Origin: Bacillota bacterium
GTDB taxonomy: Bacteria; Bacillota; Clostridia; Lachnospirales; Lachnospiraceae
Assembly (NCBI GenBank): GCA_023391695.1
Contig: JAEWAK010000052.1
Coordinates: 124,001-188,000, forward strand
DNA length: 64,000 bases
Direction of reading: 5' to 3'
Shown here: piece after piece, positions 51,004 to 59,053 of the stretch
How the letters are laid out: each line of letters opens with the position of its first letter
Position numbering within the stretch: position 1 is the first letter of the stretch
Notes under the pieces: generated by a model
Databases searched by the model: none
What the model was told of the DNA's origin: nothing
Seen by the model: only the letters and a program-made list of their open reading frames with translations
Made by a program: the position numbers and the translations under genes

Positions 51004-52293
51004 ATGAGTGAAACTTATGAATCTCAAAGCAGCTGCTCCAGCGATTGTTCCGGCTGCAATGCTGATTGTTCTTCCAGAAAACCTTCCAAAGAGGATTTTT
51101 TAGTACCTCTTAATCCTTACAGCAAGGTTAAGAAGGTAATAGGAATTGTAAGCGGTAAGGGAGGGGTTGGCAAGTCTTTTATTACCTCTTATCTTTCCGT
51201 ACTTATGAACCGGAAAGGTTACAGTACCGGTATTTTGGATGCGGATATAACCGGGCCTTCCATTCCGAAAGCATTTGGCATCCACAGTAAAGCCTCTGCC
51301 AATCAGTTGGGCATCCTTCCTGCCGTCAGCAAAAATGGGATCAAAATTATGTCTGTTAATTTACTGCTGGACACGGAAGATACGCCTGTTATCTGGCGGG
51401 GTCCTGTTATCGCAGGGACAGTCAAGCAATTCTGGTCGGAAGTCCTTTGGGAAGAGGTTGATTATATGTTTGTAGATATGCCTCCGGGAACCGGTGACGT
51501 ACCTCTTACCGTATTCCAGTCCCTGCCGGTAGACGGTCTGGTTATCGCTACTTCACCCCAGGAATTGGTATCCATGATCGTGTCTAAAGCAGTGAATATG
51601 GCAAATGCCATGGATATTCCCATCCTTGGCCTGATTGAAAATTACAGCTATATAAAATGCGGCAGCTGCGGCGAAAAAATAAGTGTGTTCGGAACCAGCC
51701 ACATAGATGAAATTGCAAATAAATATGACCTGCCCGTACTTGGCAAGATACCCATTGACCCTGCAATCGCGGCAGCTATTGACGGAGAAGAAGTGGAAGG
51801 GTTGCAAGGGGATTGGTTAGACCTGGCAGCTGAGACCATAGAAATTGTTCATGGAGTAAGAGAGGCTGCACCCGGTGAAGCGGGGAGTGTAACTGCCGCG
51901 CAGGAAAAAGCGGCAACCGTTAAAATTGCTGTTACCGTGGATGAGAATAACAATGTATTTCAACATTTCGGTAAATCGGAAAAATTTACTATCTATGAAA
52001 TCTGCGGGGAAAAATTAATCGGTAAAGTCAGTTTAAGCAGCAGCGGAAGCGGCCATTCTGAGCTTGTGACCCAGCTTGCGGAGCAAAAGGTCAATGTGCT
52101 GATCTGCGGCGGAATTGGCATGAATGCCATGGAAGGTCTTATGGGAGCAGGAATACTGGTAGTACCCGGGGCCCAGGGAGATGCCGATGTGGCTGCCGCT
52201 GCCTATCTGGACGGCAGTTTGGCTAAAGGCAGTGATCCGGTCTGTCAGGAGCACCATGAAGAAAACTGTGGCAGTGAATGTAACTGTAAATAA
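51004..52293 (+). CDS. Mrp/NBP35 ATPase fused to a NifX/NifB-like domain
   Basis: A 429-residue fusion. The N-terminus is Cys-rich ('SCSSDCSGCNADCSS'). The Mrp ATPase (40-280) has the deviant P-loop 'GIVSGKGGVGKSFITSY', 'DADITGPSIPKAFG', 'DMPPGTGDVPLTV' and a CxxC in 'YIKCGSCGEKI'; this family carries and delivers Fe-S clusters. Residues ~300-410 are a dinitrogenase iron-molybdenum cofactor-type domain ('VKIAVTVDENNNVFQHFGKS', 'VNVLICGGIGMNAMEGL'). The tail ends in a His/Cys cluster. Together with DUF134 it forms a likely Fe-S handling pair. A tandem ~10-bp repeat (TAAC-AAAG type) precedes it at 50932-50966. Confidence 0.92.
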   Translation: MSETYESQSSCSSDCSGCNADCSSRKPSKEDFLVPLNPYSKVKKVIGIVSGKGGVGKSFITSYLSVLMNRKGYSTGILDADITGPSIPKAFGIHSKASANQLGILPAVSKNGIKIMSVNLLLDTEDTPVIWRGPVIAGTVKQFWSEVLWEEVDYMFVDMPPGTGDVPLTVFQSLPVDGLVIATSPQELVSMIVSKAVNMANAMDIPILGLIENYSYIKCGSCGEKISVFGTSHIDEIANKYDLPVLGKIPIDPAIAAAIDGEEVEGLQGDWLDLAAETIEIVHGVREAAPGEAGSVTAAQEKAATVKIAVTVDENNNVFQHFGKSEKFTIYEICGEKLIGKVSLSSSGSGHSELVTQLAEQKVNVLICGGIGMNAMEGLMGAGILVVPGAQGDADVAAAAYLDGSLAKGSDPVCQEHHEENCGSECNCK

Positions 52294-52312
52294 TGAAATA
52301 ATAAATTCCGGA

Positions 52313-52342
52313 GGTATGCCGCAAAAATTACCTGCGGCATAG
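52313..52342 (+). terminator. hairpin after the Mrp gene
   Basis: TATGCCGC (52315-52322) pairs with GCGGCATA (52334-52341). A further stem, GTACTTTCT / AGAAAGTAC, lies at about 52409-52451 before the convergent dinB stop. Confidence 0.6.
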
Positions 52343-52479
52343 CCGGGATTGTCCGGGGATTTTTGTTTGATTTAAGAGGAAGGATCTTTCCTGTGTCTAG
52401 ATTTGACACGTACTTTCTGCCTGGATTTTGGTTTGATATAAGAGAAAGTACCTGCCTGTATTCAAATAACAGATTGAAT

Positions 52480-53718
52480 TTAGCTCTTTTTCGGAGGATT
52501 AGTATTCGAATCCTTTGGCTTGGTGCTCATATCAATAAACCGGGCCCGTTTTACTGCATCACTGCCGAACCGGCTCCGTATGCTGTCCAGGGCTTTGTCC
52601 AGTTTCTCCAGTTTTTCATTTTTAGCCATATCAAACAGATTTATCTGGTTATAATCCTCCGTACTTAATTTGGTGGTGCGGATTCCTAATAACCGCAGCG
52701 GATTCCCGTTCCAGACTTCCTTTAAAAGCCGGCAGGCAGTCTGATGGATCAGGTTGGCCGTATTGGTGGGAGACAGCAGGGTCGTCTGATGGGTCTGGTG
52801 GTTAAAATCACAGTCCGTAAGTTCCACAGTAATACAGTTGCATTTCACATCACCGGAGCGGAGCCTGGCGGCTACGGTTTCACTTAAGGATAACAGTACC
52901 AGATTGGCGGTTTCATAATCGGTAACGTCCTTTGACAGGGTGGTGCTGTTGCCGTATCCTTTGTTGGGGGATTCACCGGATTCGACCGAATCGTTGTGAA
53001 TACCCCGGGCATACTGGTAAATCATCTGGCCGTGCTTATTGCCCAGATGTGCCTTTAAAATATTTATATCCGTATTTGCAATATCCCCAATGGTTTTTAA
53101 ACCCAGGCCGTGGAGTATCTTACTGGTAGACCTGCCGACAAAATATAATTCCTCCAAAGGCAGGGGCCACATCTTTTTCGGTACTTCATCGGTAAATAAA
53201 GTATGGACCATATCCGGTTTCTTAAAATCCGAAGCCATCTTGGCAAGAAGTTTATTCGAGGATATGCCGATATTAACGGTAAATCCCAGTTCGCTTTTAA
53301 CCCGGTCTTTGATTACATGGGCGGCCTGGGCAGGGGAAGCAAAGCCCAGACACGCCCCGGTCATATCCAGAAATGCCTCATCAATGGAAAAAGGTTCAAT
53401 ATCCGGCGTATACTGATAGAGGAGGTTTAACAGGCTCCGGGAACACTGTTCATACAAGCTGTGGTTTGGAGGGACCAGAGTAAGTTCGGGACATTTCTGC
53501 AAAGCCTTAATGATGGGTTCCCCGGTCTGGACATTATATTTTTTGGCCGGGGTGGATTTGGCAAGAATGATGCCGTGGCGTTTGGAACTGTCTCCGCCGA
53601 CGGCGGAAGGAATGGTTCTAAGGTCCAGGGCTTCGCCCAGAACCTGTATACGGTAAACTGCTTCCCAGCTTAAAAAAGCGGAATTTACATCCACGTGAAA
53701 TATAATTTTTTCCTGCAT
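52480..53718 (-). CDS. dinB: DNA polymerase IV (Y family)
   Basis: A 412-residue translesion polymerase. The start 'IIFHVDVNSAFLSWEAVYRI' carries the first catalytic Asp, and 'SIDEAFLDMTGACLGF' near residue 107 carries the second acidic pair. Then 'VNIGISSNKLLAKMASDFKK' is the palm motif and the little finger domain follows ('YGNSTTLSKDVTDYETANLV'). It copies damaged DNA with low fidelity. ATG 53716-53718 follows AGGAGGGATCCC. No LexA box was identified upstream. Confidence 0.93.
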   Translation of the reverse strand: MQEKIIFHVDVNSAFLSWEAVYRIQVLGEALDLRTIPSAVGGDSSKRHGIILAKSTPAKKYNVQTGEPIIKALQKCPELTLVPPNHSLYEQCSRSLLNLLYQYTPDIEPFSIDEAFLDMTGACLGFASPAQAAHVIKDRVKSELGFTVNIGISSNKLLAKMASDFKKPDMVHTLFTDEVPKKMWPLPLEELYFVGRSTSKILHGLGLKTIGDIANTDINILKAHLGNKHGQMIYQYARGIHNDSVESGESPNKGYGNSTTLSKDVTDYETANLVLLSLSETVAARLRSGDVKCNCITVELTDCDFNHQTHQTTLLSPTNTANLIHQTACRLLKEVWNGNPLRLLGIRTTKLSTEDYNQINLFDMAKNEKLEKLDKALDSIRSRFGSDAVKRARFIDMSTKPKDSNTNPPKKS

Positions 53719-54043
53719 GGGATCCCTCCTTATTCTTGAATGAATAGACTGCCTCTATTATCTTTTATTATTTTAACGTATGGAATCCGGATTATCAATA
53801 GATTTGCCTGAAAAAAGCAAACAAATGTTCAAGCATGCAGCTAAACGGAATACAAAGATCCTCTTTGACCATGGACATTATTTTTTCATAGGTCCTGGAG
53901 GGATGTAAAAATAAGGATATTGATAAAAATATAACAAAAAAGGTTTTAGTGGAATTTAATATTTCTTTTTCTTAAAAAATAGGTTATAATAACAAAAAGT
54001 GTAACAGCTTATCCAAAAAAATAGAAGAAGATGGAGGTATATT

Positions 54044-54907
54044 ATGTTAGTATCAGCTAAAGATATGCTTAATAAAGCAAAAGCAGGCCACTATGCGGTA
54101 GGCCAATTTAACATCAACAATCTTGAATGGACTAAGGCAGTATTATTAACCGCCCAGGAATTAAATTCACCGGTTATTCTTGGTGTATCCGAGGGCGCTG
54201 GAAAATATATGTGTGGTTATAAAACAGTAGTTGGCATGGTTGCTGCCATGTTAGAAGAATTAAAAATAACGGTACCGGTTGCATTGCATCTTGACCACGG
54301 CAGCTATGAAGGTTCTTATAAATGTATTGAAGCCGGATTTTCATCCATCATGTTTGACGGTTCTCATTATCCGATTGAAGAGAATATTGCAAAAACTAAG
54401 GAATTAGTTAAAGTCTGTGAAGAAAAAGGCTTATCCTTAGAAGCGGAAGTTGGTTCCATCGGCGGGGAAGAAGACGGTGTTGTAGGTGCAGGTGAAGTTG
54501 CAGATCCTAACGAATGCAAAGCCATCGCAGATCTTGGTGTAACCATGCTTGCGGCAGGCATCGGCAATATTCACGGAAAATATCCTGAAAACTGGGCAGG
54601 ACTCAGCTTTGATACTTTAGATGCAATCCAGAAATTAACAAAAGCCATGCCTTTAGTTCTTCACGGCGGTACCGGTATTCCGGAAGACATGATTAAGAAA
54701 GCAATTTCCCTTGGTGTTGCTAAGATTAATGTTAATACGGAATGCCAGTTATCCTTTGCGGCAGCTACCCGTAAATATATTGAAGATGGCAAGGATCTAT
54801 CCGGCAAAGGTTTCGATCCGCGCAAGCTGTTAGCACCTGGTTTTGAAGCTATTAAAGCTACCGTAAAAGAGAAGATGGAATTATTCGGCTCTGTTGGTAA
54901 GGCTTAA
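54044..54907 (+). CDS. fba: class II fructose-1,6-bisphosphate aldolase
   Basis: A 287-residue zinc aldolase of glycolysis that splits fructose 1,6-bisphosphate into DHAP and glyceraldehyde 3-phosphate. The catalytic Asp and zinc His are in 'VALHLDHGSYEG' (~82-93), other ligands in 'EAEVGSIGGEEDGVVG' and 'AAGIGNIHGKYPENW', and 'VLHGGTGIPEDMIKKAISLG' is the phosphate loop. The start ATG follows ATGGAGGTATATT. Codon use is even and typical of a strongly expressed gene. A TATAAT (53985-53990) precedes it. Monocistronic. Confidence 0.96.
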   Translation: MLVSAKDMLNKAKAGHYAVGQFNINNLEWTKAVLLTAQELNSPVILGVSEGAGKYMCGYKTVVGMVAAMLEELKITVPVALHLDHGSYEGSYKCIEAGFSSIMFDGSHYPIEENIAKTKELVKVCEEKGLSLEAEVGSIGGEEDGVVGAGEVADPNECKAIADLGVTMLAAGIGNIHGKYPENWAGLSFDTLDAIQKLTKAMPLVLHGGTGIPEDMIKKAISLGVAKINVNTECQLSFAAATRKYIEDGKDLSGKGFDPRKLLAPGFEAIKATVKEKMELFGSVGKA

Positions 54908-55007
54908 TTTGTTTATCGTATAACAGTACTTGAGAAAAATTTTCTGAAAATTCTTAATTAAGTTGCTAAGAATTTTACAAAAGGTAGATTATTCAGGCTG
55001 TGAAAAT

Positions 55008-55185
55008 ATGTGGGCTTGTACGTAGGTATGAAACATGTTTTTCGTGATTTATTTGAACAGTTATCCCAATCTGTATACCCTGAGAAGACAACGAGTTTTC
55101 TTCTTTGGATGTACAGATTGATATAATTGCCACCGCAGACGAAAGACACTTATTTCATATATATGTACAAGCCCACATTTTTTTA
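55008..55185 (+). terminator. large nested hairpin downstream of fba
   Basis: ATGTGGGCTTGTAC (55008-55021) pairs perfectly with GTACAAGCCCACAT (55165-55178), followed by a T-run. The ~140-base interior has its own inverted repeats (AATCTGTA / TACAGATT; GAAGA / TCTTC). It acts as terminator of fba, but the long structured interior also suits a small mobile repeat or RNA. The rest of the 54908-55376 gap shows nothing else. Confidence 0.55.
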
Positions 55186-55376
55186 GGGTATACTGGCATT
55201 TATTTTTTATGAAATTTTATTTAGTTTTAGACAGGTGTTTAAATCTCACAGCTTTTTCTGTCGGCCCGTTTTCGGCAATGGAAGTAGGGAACGCGGGCCG
55301 GACTCTCCATGCTCATCTTTAATCCATTTTCGAGTAAACACCCGGTAAAAATTTTGCCTGTAAAATATTGGCTTGA

Positions 55377-56639
55377 TCAATGTTCAACATCACTAATCTG
55401 CCAGCCGTTGATATTTACATGCGTACCCTTAAGAACTGGTATTGCCGCTGCTATAAGGATCATACCCATAAAAGCGGGGGCGGCAGACCCGAGTAATACA
55501 TAAATTTGACCTCCAATGATAGGTCCAATTATTCTTGCTAAAGCTTGAATCGATTGACTGCCGCCTTGAATTCTTCCTTGTTCGCTGGAATCGACAGACT
55601 TGGAGACCATCCCATTAAAGGAAGGCCCAAAGATCGAATCACCAAAACCGAATATGAACATTCCGGTGATAAAAAGAGGATAGAATGAGAACAAAGCCGA
55701 TGCTGCAATAAAACAGTAGCCTATAATCTCCGAAATCATTCCAAGCATTGCAATCTGTTTGTCACTAAGTTTCTGCAAAAGCTTTGGCATTATGAAACCT
55801 TGTGAAATGATATCCTGGATACCTATAATTGAAAACATAAGTCCGATTATTGCAGGTTTCCAATTAAACGTATCGATTGAGAATTGTGAAAAGATTGCCT
55901 GAAAAGATCCGCCCGGCATCCAAATTAAGAATGCTGAGACAAGTATCCTTCCTACATTTTTCATAGAAAGCACGTTGATTAGCTGGGTAAATGGATTTAA
56001 CCTTATGAGAGGAATCTCTTTTAGTCTGTTGTTCTTTTCAAGACTTTCTGGCATAAAGAAGAACCCGAAAACAACATTTAGTAAAGTTATCCCTGCACCA
56101 AAAAACATAGGTGCAGCGTAACCAAACCGGTCGGCTATCAAACCGCCCAGAGTTGGACCGATGGCGGTACCGATACCTGTGACCGCACTCACCCATCCAA
56201 AGATTTTAGTTCGCTGTTCTTTTGGAGTAATGTCTGCAAAGTATGCAAATATCGTACTTATATCTCCGCCTGTTATACCTTCCAGTATGCGTCCGGCAAA
56301 TAATATCCATAGAGCTCCTCCTATACCAAAAACTGTATACCCGACCGCGGAACCCAAAAGGCATATTAAGAGGATTGGACGGCGGCCATATCTGTCGCTC
56401 AAGGCTCCAAGTCCCGGGGCTGAGAAAAACACGCAGAGTGCATAAACAGAGGTTAGTAACGTAACAACTATCGCTTGATTTCCTGAATTCGTATAAGGTT
56501 GCACTAAGAATGGGACAACAGGTGCTATAATAGTGAAGCCTAGTCCGACAAGGAACACAGACATAAGACCGAATAGTAAACCCCTTTTATCTATGGTTTG
56601 TTCTGTATGCTGTTTATTGTATAATTTAAATTTCAACAA
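55377..56639 (-). CDS. MFS drug-efflux transporter (TetA-like)
   Basis: A 420-residue major facilitator with 12 membrane helices. Motif A is 'GALSDRYGRRPILLICLLG', and its second-half echo is weak. Other stretches are 'GLGFTIIAPVVPFLVQPYTN' in TM1 and 'GWVSAVTGIGTAIGPTLGGL' (antiporter motif C type) in TM5. This fits a DHA1 drug:H+ antiporter. TTG 56639 lies after AAAGGAG and is preferred; a longer frame to 56873 would run through the promoter. Preceded by MarR regulator and two predicted operators. Confidence 0.88.
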   Translation of the reverse strand: MLKFKLYNKQHTEQTIDKRGLLFGLMSVFLVGLGFTIIAPVVPFLVQPYTNSGNQAIVVTLLTSVYALCVFFSAPGLGALSDRYGRRPILLICLLGSAVGYTVFGIGGALWILFAGRILEGITGGDISTIFAYFADITPKEQRTKIFGWVSAVTGIGTAIGPTLGGLIADRFGYAAPMFFGAGITLLNVVFGFFFMPESLEKNNRLKEIPLIRLNPFTQLINVLSMKNVGRILVSAFLIWMPGGSFQAIFSQFSIDTFNWKPAIIGLMFSIIGIQDIISQGFIMPKLLQKLSDKQIAMLGMISEIIGYCFIAASALFSFYPLFITGMFIFGFGDSIFGPSFNGMVSKSVDSSEQGRIQGGSQSIQALARIIGPIIGGQIYVLLGSAAPAFMGMILIAAAIPVLKGTHVNINGWQISDVEH

Positions 56640-56666
56640 ATAAATTCTCCTTTCGAATGTGGAATA

Positions 56667-56684
56667 TTGCTTCCTTGGAAGCAA
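56667..56684. promoter_or_regulatory. MarR operator downstream of the MFS promoter
   Basis: TTGCTTCCTTGGAAGCAA is a perfect 18-bp palindrome between the -10 box and the ribosome site of the MFS gene. Confidence 0.7.
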
Positions 56685-56688
56685 AAAC

Positions 56689-56720
56689 ATAGTAACATAA
56701 TATTGTTTCCTTGTCAACAA
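56689..56720 (-). promoter_or_regulatory. MFS promoter with overlapping operator
   Basis: On the minus strand TTGACA (56717-56712), 17 bases, TACTAT (56694-56689). TTGTTTCCTTGTCAACAA (56703-56720, plus strand) covers the -35 box and resembles both the palindrome at 56667 and the site at the marR promoter. Confidence 0.7.
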
Positions 56721-56733
56721 TATTATAGAGATA

Positions 56734-56770
56734 AAAAATGCAGCCTGTACTCCGGGTAGAGCCAGGCTGC
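56734..56770 (-). terminator. terminator of marR
   Basis: GCAGCCTG (56740-56747) pairs with CAGGCTGC (56763-56770). On the minus strand the stem is followed by a T-run (A-run on plus at 56732-56738). Confidence 0.8.
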
Positions 56771-56784
56771 TTGTAGTTTCATTT

Positions 56785-57270
56785 TCATTTATCAAATGTA
56801 TCTGATTTAATGTCGATATCCAGTTTCTGTATTTCAGCATCCAAATGTCTGCTATACCTCTCCGCGAAGCCAAGCATCATGTCAAATTGCTCCTCGGTCA
56901 CCTGCTCAAATATGACTTTATCCCGCTCATGAAACTCTTTATGCAGTGCTTCATGGGTTTTATATATTTCCAGCCCTTGTTTGGTAAGCCTAAAATAGAT
57001 TTCTTTTCTGTTATCCGGTTTCTGGTAACTTTCGATAGAGCCCTTTTTAATGAGCTTCTTTGTCATCTTACTTATGGCACCGCTAGTCATATAAAAGGAC
57101 TCCGCAAGTTTTGTCACGTTGGAATCTATATTACTTCCAATGTATTCGATACAATGTACTTCAGAAGAGTTATAACCCTTAAAACTATCTTTCATCTTAA
57201 AATTATTAAGCCAAACCATCTTGTTATATAGATTCCTGAAAGTCATTATGACCTGTTCTTCCTTGTTCAT
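56785..57270 (-). CDS. MarR-family regulator of the MFS pump
   Basis: A 161-residue winged-helix regulator: dimer helices at both ends, and the HTH 'VTKLAESFYMTSGAISKMTK' with wing 'SYQKPDNRKEIYFRLTKQG' (DxR motif in 'PDNRKE'). MarR proteins repress efflux genes until a toxic ligand binds. ATG 57270 follows GGGAGGACAGGTC. It lies upstream of the MFS gene on the same strand, each with its own promoter and similar 18-bp operator, so it probably represses both. Confidence 0.92.
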   Translation of the reverse strand: MNKEEQVIMTFRNLYNKMVWLNNFKMKDSFKGYNSSEVHCIEYIGSNIDSNVTKLAESFYMTSGAISKMTKKLIKKGSIESYQKPDNRKEIYFRLTKQGLEIYKTHEALHKEFHERDKVIFEQVTEEQFDMMLGFAERYSRHLDAEIQKLDIDIKSDTFDK

Positions 57271-57305
57271 GACCTGTCCTCCCGATTCGTTGGTTCGTTA
57301 TCATT

Positions 57306-57337
57306 ATTATAGTAAATCTTTGTTTCTATTTCAACAA
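57306..57337 (-). promoter_or_regulatory. marR promoter with overlapping operator
   Basis: On the minus strand TTGAAA (57334-57329), 17 bases, TATAAT (57311-57306). TTGTTTCTATTTCAACAA (57320-57337, plus strand) overlaps the -35 and shares its outer bases with the two MFS operators. Confidence 0.7.
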
Positions 57338-57603
57338 TATTAATATAATTATTTTAGGAATTGAGCTATGCGTAGTCAAGGAAGTGTCTTTGTAGACAGC
57401 AATTCATCTCCTGCCTCGGAGGAAGGAGTCTTCTTGCTGCCAAATGATAAATATATGATTGCAAAATGAATTAAGAACTGAAGTAAAGCTTAACTAACAT
57501 AAGATATATTTAACAGATGGTAAATAGGTACTATCCTATATATAATAGTGCAGAAATAGTGCAAATAAATAACAATATATTCACTGAATAATGCAATAAT
57601 ACA

Positions 57604-57632
57604 TTGACAGGAGATTTTCCATACCCTATAAT
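57604..57632 (+). promoter_or_regulatory. promoter of the GH130 gene
   Basis: TTGACA (57604-57609), 17 bases, TATAAT (57627-57632): a consensus sigma-A promoter. It starts a ~240-base leader that holds AGCGGA / TCCGCT near 57690-57713, the dispersed repeat at 57746-57780 and several GTGCAT motifs near 57806-57851. The 57361-57600 part of the gap shows nothing clear. Confidence 0.75.
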
Positions 57633-57745
57633 AAGTTTAACCTATCAAGGTAATCTCCCGTCAGTCGGCGGAAGTTAGACTTGATTTTTCAGCGGAGGCC
57701 GGATCATCCGCTGGAATAGCAGCCTGGCTGCGCAATAGGTTATGG

Positions 57746-57780
57746 GCATGCAGCAAAGCGGAATGCAAATATACGCTGGC
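57746..57780 (+). repeat. dispersed ~37-bp intergenic repeat, copy e
   Basis: GCATGCAGCAAAGCGGAATG is intact, but the right half is diverged (ATACGCTGGC). Preceded by GGTTATGGGCATG, as GGTTATGAGCAAG precedes the copy at 42431, so the family is longer than 37 bases. Confidence 0.45.
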
Positions 57781-57881
57781 ATTAGACATGCAGGTGAAAG
57801 AAATTGTGCATCGGACATTTCCGATAGTGCATTACAGTGCATAATGATGCATTTTAAATAAAAAGATAAAGGAGATATATT

Positions 57882-58901
57882 ATGGGTGAAATAAAAATGT
57901 ATGCAGATAATCTGCCGAATCTACCCTGGCAGGAGAAACCGGAAAGCTGCGCAGGCCCGGTCTGGCGTTATTCCGAGAACCCTATTATCGGAAGAAATCC
58001 GTTAAAGGGAGTAGCAAGAATCTTTAACAGTGCAGTAGTACCTTATGAAGGTAAGTTTATCGGGGTATTCCGTGCTGAAACCAATAATGGTGTGCCCCAC
58101 TTATATTTAGGCCGCAGTGAAGACGGTATCCATTGGACTTATGATCCGGAAAAAATACCGTTTGTCAATGAAAAAGGTGAATCTTTTATGCCTCGGTATG
58201 CCTATGATCCCCGTTTAATCAAAGTGGATGATACTTATTATATTATCTGGTGTACCGACTTTTATGGTGCAGCCCTTGGACTGGCTAAAACAAAGGATTT
58301 CAATACTTTCACCAGACTGGATAATCCGTTTCTGCCATTTAACCGGAACGGAGTATTATTCCCCAGAAAGATCAACGGCAATTTTACCTTGCTCTCCCGG
58401 CCAAGTGACAGCGGACATACCCCTTTTGGCGATATTTTTATCAGCGAAAGCCCGGACCTTGTTTTTTGGGGTAAACACAGGCATGTCATGACGAAAGGCA
58501 CCCAGTGGTGGCAGACCTTAAAGATTGGCGGCGGTGCAGCACCTATTGAGACAAGTGAAGGCTGGTTATTGTTTTACCACGGGGTAACCGGAACCTGTAA
58601 CGGATATGTTTACAGTATGGGTGCGGCAATTCTTGATACTGATAATCCCTCCATGGTAAAATATCGTTCCGGGAATTTTATTCTAACCCCGGAAGAATGG
58701 TACGAAGAAAGAGGGTTTGTGGCGAATGTGGTATTTCCCTGTGCGACCCTTCACGATGCGGCTACCGGAAGAATTGCCATTTATTACGGCGCGGCCGACA
58801 GTTATGTCGGTATGGCTTTTACAACCCTGGAGGAAATCGTGGCTTACGTAAAAGAGCATCATGTCGAAATTGGCGATGATGCTTCTATTGGGATTATTTA
58901 A
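57882..58901 (+). CDS. GH130 beta-mannoside phosphorylase-like enzyme
   Basis: A 339-residue five-bladed beta-propeller of family GH130, whose members phosphorolyse beta-mannosides to mannose 1-phosphate. Visible are 'NPIIGRNPLKGVARIFNSAV', 'YLGRSEDGIHWTYD', the catalytic Asp region 'YDPRLIKVDDTYYIIW' (Asp ~108) and 'LLFYHGVTGTCNGYVYSMGA'. There is no signal peptide, so it is cytosolic. ATG 57882 follows AAAGGAG. The next gene is a phosphohexomutase, which would convert mannose or glucose 1-phosphate to the 6-phosphate. Exact linkage (beta-1,4 or beta-1,2) is not readable by eye. Confidence 0.9.
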   Translation: MGEIKMYADNLPNLPWQEKPESCAGPVWRYSENPIIGRNPLKGVARIFNSAVVPYEGKFIGVFRAETNNGVPHLYLGRSEDGIHWTYDPEKIPFVNEKGESFMPRYAYDPRLIKVDDTYYIIWCTDFYGAALGLAKTKDFNTFTRLDNPFLPFNRNGVLFPRKINGNFTLLSRPSDSGHTPFGDIFISESPDLVFWGKHRHVMTKGTQWWQTLKIGGGAAPIETSEGWLLFYHGVTGTCNGYVYSMGAAILDTDNPSMVKYRSGNFILTPEEWYEERGFVANVVFPCATLHDAATGRIAIYYGAADSYVGMAFTTLEEIVAYVKEHHVEIGDDASIGII

Positions 58902-59053
58902 CCTTGCTGCTTTTCTTTTACCTTAAAAATTAGTATCATAATGTTACAAAAAGTATACAAGGAAATTCTCCTCAGTATTAAAAAATGCATTGCAAGATAT
59001 TGTGAAATTAAGTACAATGTAAAATAATAAGAAATATGAAAGGAGAATACATT

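Noticed and set aside
56640..56873. 78-residue N-terminal extension of the MFS protein
   Set aside because: It would translate through the promoter, both operators and the ribosome site; TTG 56639 after AAAGGAG fits a standard 12-helix protein.
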